From: Marivita hallyeonensis
GTDB taxonomy: Bacteria > Pseudomonadota > Alphaproteobacteria > Rhodobacterales > Rhodobacteraceae
Reading direction: 5' to 3'
Assembly (NCBI RefSeq): GCF_900129875.1
Contig: NZ_FQXC01000001.1
Span: 496,001-560,000 of the forward strand
DNA: 64,000 nt
Below are positions 61,972 to 64,000 of this stretch, piece after piece. Made by a program: the position numbers and the translations under genes. How positions within the stretch are numbered: the stretch's first letter is position 1; the number at the start of each line of letters is the position of its first letter. Below the pieces are notes generated by a model. The model did no database searches, had not been told where the DNA came from, and saw nothing but the letters and a program-made list of their open reading frames with translations.

Positions 61972-61995
61972 AAAAAACCGGCCCGCGGGCCGGTT
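61972..61995 (-). terminator. Rho-independent terminator of the binding-protein gene
   Basis: The perfect palindrome AACCGGCCCGCGGGCCGGTT (61976-61995) is followed, on the minus strand, by a TTTTTT tract. It lies 25 nt past the binding-protein stop. Confidence 0.85.
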
Positions 61996-62020
61996 CCTCA
62001 ATCGGTAGCTGTTGAACGCC

Positions 62021-62797
62021 TCACAGGCCCCATTTTGCAGCGGTTTCTTCGAAGAACCCTTGGGCTTTCTTCAGTTCGATCCAGCTGTTGACGTAGTTGA
62101 TCCAAACCTGATCATCCTGCGGCAGAAGCATTGCAATGGGTGTCGGTGCGCGCGGGCCGTCGGTTTCGATCTGGCGCAAGTTGGGGAACTTGGTGAGCAG
62201 GGTGGAGCCTTCGATGTTCGACGTCACGAACACGTCGGACCGTCCCGACAGCACTTCCTGAAATCCCCGAGCGGGAGCTTCGACGACGGTGATTTCGGCA
62301 TCCGGGAACCAGTCTCGCACCATCTTTTCAAAGCTGGTGCCAAGCGTTGTGGCCACTTTGACATCGGCTTGGTTGATCGAGTCCCAGCCCGAGAAACGGT
62401 CGATCTTGTCATCTGTTGTGAACGGGAAGATCTCGACCGAAATGTAGCTGTCGGAATAGCCAGCCGCCTTGAGACGTGCCGGGCTGATCGAGGCCGATCC
62501 CGTCATGTGATAGTTGCCCGCAACCACACCGTTGACCAGCGTCTTCCAGTCGGTGGCGACGAATTCAAGTTCTACACCAAGGTCTTCTGCAAGCTGTGTC
62601 ATCACGTCGATGTCATAGCCGACATAGGTGTTTGTGGCGGGGTCGCGGACCGACATAGGGTTCCAGTCACCGGTCGTGCCGACCTTGAGCACGCCTTCGC
62701 TCAGAATGTCCTGCAAGGCGGATTGGGCCGAGGCGGGTGCGGCGAGCAACGACACGGCAAATGCCGCCGCCAAACCGATAGATTTCAGAAAACGCAT
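62021..62797 (-). CDS. Polar amino-acid ABC transporter binding protein (SBP family 3)
   Basis: A 258-aa periplasmic protein with a signal peptide (SIGLAAAFAVSLLAAPASA, cleaved before QSALQD). LSEGVLKVGTTGDWNPMSVRDP and YVGYDIDVMTQLAEDLGVELEF are the family's opening lobes, ISPARLKAAGYSDSYI the central part. It is divergent from the ATPase and permease genes it should serve, 128 bp away. The ligand class (amino acid, or a dehydratase-like relative) is not certain. Confidence 0.8.
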   Translation of the reverse strand: MRFLKSIGLAAAFAVSLLAAPASAQSALQDILSEGVLKVGTTGDWNPMSVRDPATNTYVGYDIDVMTQLAEDLGVELEFVATDWKTLVNGVVAGNYHMTGSASISPARLKAAGYSDSYISVEIFPFTTDDKIDRFSGWDSINQADVKVATTLGTSFEKMVRDWFPDAEITVVEAPARGFQEVLSGRSDVFVTSNIEGSTLLTKFPNLRQIETDGPRAPTPIAMLLPQDDQVWINYVNSWIELKKAQGFFEETAAKWGL

Positions 62798-62925
62798 GGT
62801 TCTTCCCTTTTCGTGGATGTCTTGGTGAGGTTACATGGGGCGGAACGCTCTGACGGCCATCCCGGAAACGCAATCTGTGTTGCGCGCGCTATCTTGAGAG
62901 CACTGAAGATGGATCGGAGACGAAG

Positions 62926-63666
62926 ATGAGGTCTGAGCGCGTCATAGACATATCTGCGCTGAACAAGTCTTTCGGCGACTTCCAGGTTCTGAAGACCGTC
63001 GATCTTGAGGTGGATCTTGGCGAGCGTATCGTCATTTGCGGACCTTCTGGATCAGGCAAGTCTACTCTAATCAGATGTGTAAATGGATTGGAACAGTATG
63101 ATTCCGGCACACTTATCGTTGACGGCATCAATCTTGCTGATCCCGGCGGCGTGGACCGGGTCCGTTCCGAAGTTGGAATGGTATTCCAGCAATTCAACCT
63201 GTTTCCCCATCTGAGCGTCCTCGACAACCTGACGCTTGGCCCGATGAAAGCGCGCGGCCTCTCGCGGGCGGACGCCGAAGCGCTTGCGATGGAATACCTG
63301 GAACGTGTCCGGATTCCGGAACAGGCAAAGAAGCGACCTCGCGAATTGTCAGGAGGGCAGCAGCAACGCGTGGCAATTGCGCGGTCTTTGTGCATGAAGC
63401 CCAAGATCATGCTCTTCGACGAACCCACTTCGGCTCTGGACCCCGAGATGATTTCAGAGGTGCTCGATGTGATGGTCGAACTGGCGGAAGAGGGGATGAC
63501 CATGTTGGTTGTCACACATGAGATGGGTTTTGCCCGCAAGGTGGCCGACCGGATGGTGTTCATGGACGCGGGTGAAATCGTTGAAACCGGCACGCCTTCA
63601 GTGGTCTTCGATGCACCAAAGTCGGCGCGCTTCCGCGCGTTTCTTGACAAGATCCTCCAGCATTGA
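62926..63666 (+). CDS. Polar amino-acid ABC transporter ATP-binding protein
   Basis: A 246-aa ABC ATPase. Walker A is GPSGSGKST (about 39-47), the Q-loop [12 protein letters not shown], the signature [13 protein letters not shown], Walker [15 protein letters not shown] and the switch His in VVTHEMGFA. The pattern ([19 protein letters not shown]) is that of GlnQ/HisP-type importers. It powers the permease encoded 11 nt downstream. Confidence 0.9.
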   Translation: MRSERVIDISALNKSFGDFQVLKTVDLEVDLGERIVICGPSGSGKSTLIRCVNGLEQYDSGTLIVDGINLADPGGVDRVRSEVGMVFQQFNLFPHLSVLDNLTLGPMKARGLSRADAEALAMEYLERVRIPEQAKKRPRELSGGQQQRVAIARSLCMKPKIMLFDEPTSALDPEMISEVLDVMVELAEEGMTMLVVTHEMGFARKVADRMVFMDAGEIVETGTPSVVFDAPKSARFRAFLDKILQH

Positions 63667-63677
63667 GGCACGCGGCG

Positions 63678-64000
63678 ATGATACGACCTTTCAAGGTTTG
63701 GGCGCTGCTTTTCGCTGTGCTGTTTGTGACCGGGTGCAGCGGCGGCGGCACCTGGGGCTGGTACGTGATCGACCCGAGCACCGAACAGGGCATGTCGAAC
63801 GTCCGTTTCCTTGTCGGTGGCTTTTGGGCAACGATCCAGCTGTCTTTGATCGCTGCGGCCATGTCCATGATGATCGGACTTCTTGTTGCGTTGCCGGGCA
63901 TGTCATCAAACCGCTGGATCCGCTTGCCCAGCCGCATCTACATCGAATTCATTCGCGCCATTCCGCTTTTGCCTATGCTATTCTGGGTATTCTACGGTTT
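63678..64000 (+). CDS. Polar amino-acid ABC transporter permease (cut by window end)
   Basis: The first 107 codons of a HisM/GlnP-type permease. A hydrophobic leader (WALLFAVLFVTGCSGGG, with a lipobox-like VTGC) is followed by RFLVGGFWATIQLSLIAAAMSMMIGLLVALPGM, a membrane segment, and RIYIEFIRAIPLLPMLFWVFY, the characteristic ExxRxxPLL segment. The 3' end is outside the window. Confidence 0.85.
   Translation, partial: MIRPFKVWALLFAVLFVTGCSGGGTWGWYVIDPSTEQGMSNVRFLVGGFWATIQLSLIAAAMSMMIGLLVALPGMSSNRWIRLPSRIYIEFIRAIPLLPMLFWVFYG

Overview
The window looks like accessory-rich chromosome (or chromid) of an alphaproteobacterium of the Roseobacter group (Rhodobacteraceae). The evidence is GC-rich coding sequence and a gene mix typical of marine heterotrophs: TRAP and tripartite tricarboxylate (TTT) transporters, FadR/GntR regulators, a choline-sulfatase-like gene, sugar-acid dehydrogenases and many integrase relics. 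This placement is inferred from gene content only. I saw no rRNA, tRNA or CRISPR array.

Layout. 0-4.3 kb: a small tyrosine recombinase (int1), a GNAT acetyltransferase pair, a HAD-like phosphatase (copy 1), an IS3 remnant and a decayed third recombinase. 4.9-11.9 kb: a DUF805 fusion protein, and on the minus strand an operon with a secreted zinc metalloprotease, a lipoprotein and two exported proteins. 12.6-20.5 kb: a probable D-apionate catabolic locus (GntR regulator, RuBisCO-like protein, DUF1537 kinase, ApnO-like oxidoisomerase, then a TAXI-TRAP transporter). 20.8-22.1 kb: int2 and a ParDE toxin-antitoxin pair.

22.3-37.0 kb: a large catabolic locus under one GntR/FCD regulator. It has two complete TTT transporters, an orphan DctP-like binding protein without signal peptide, a zinc alcohol dehydrogenase, a DHDPS-family aldolase/dehydratase, an exported tandem ABM-domain protein, a TSUP exporter, a cytochrome b561-like protein, a D-2-hydroxyacid dehydrogenase and an LVIVD-repeat protein. 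Five copies of a palindrome centred on TTATCGATAA lie at the regulator's own start and at the promoters of this locus, so the regulon can be read from the sequence.

37.3-45.6 kb: an inverted second copy of the HAD gene, an unknown gene, a choline-sulfatase-like gene, an amine oxidase with a nonsense codon, a LysR gene divergent from a small DUF2892/DUF1330/SRPBCC operon, and a VOC protein. 45.9-51.2 kb: a compact sugar-acid operon (3-HIBADH-like dehydrogenase, IlvD/Edd dehydratase, SAF-domain oxidoreductase, LysR, VOC). 51.3-55.2 kb: AraC and LysR regulators with a PEBP-like, a SnoaL-like and a cupin protein. 55.3-61.9 kb: a frameshifted IS110 element, then an excisionase-like gene, two tandem tyrosine recombinases (the first broken), an exported protein and a cysteine-cluster protein. 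62.0-64.0 kb: a polar amino-acid ABC transporter, cut by the window end.

One feature cuts across all of this: about 70-bp intergenic repeats with a GCTGC-N-GCAGC core and a GGGCCGT end. I find twelve copies, all in the same orientation, at boundaries between gene blocks and absent from the interior of the two long catabolic loci. The two intact int genes each carry one 21-22 nt past their stop codon.
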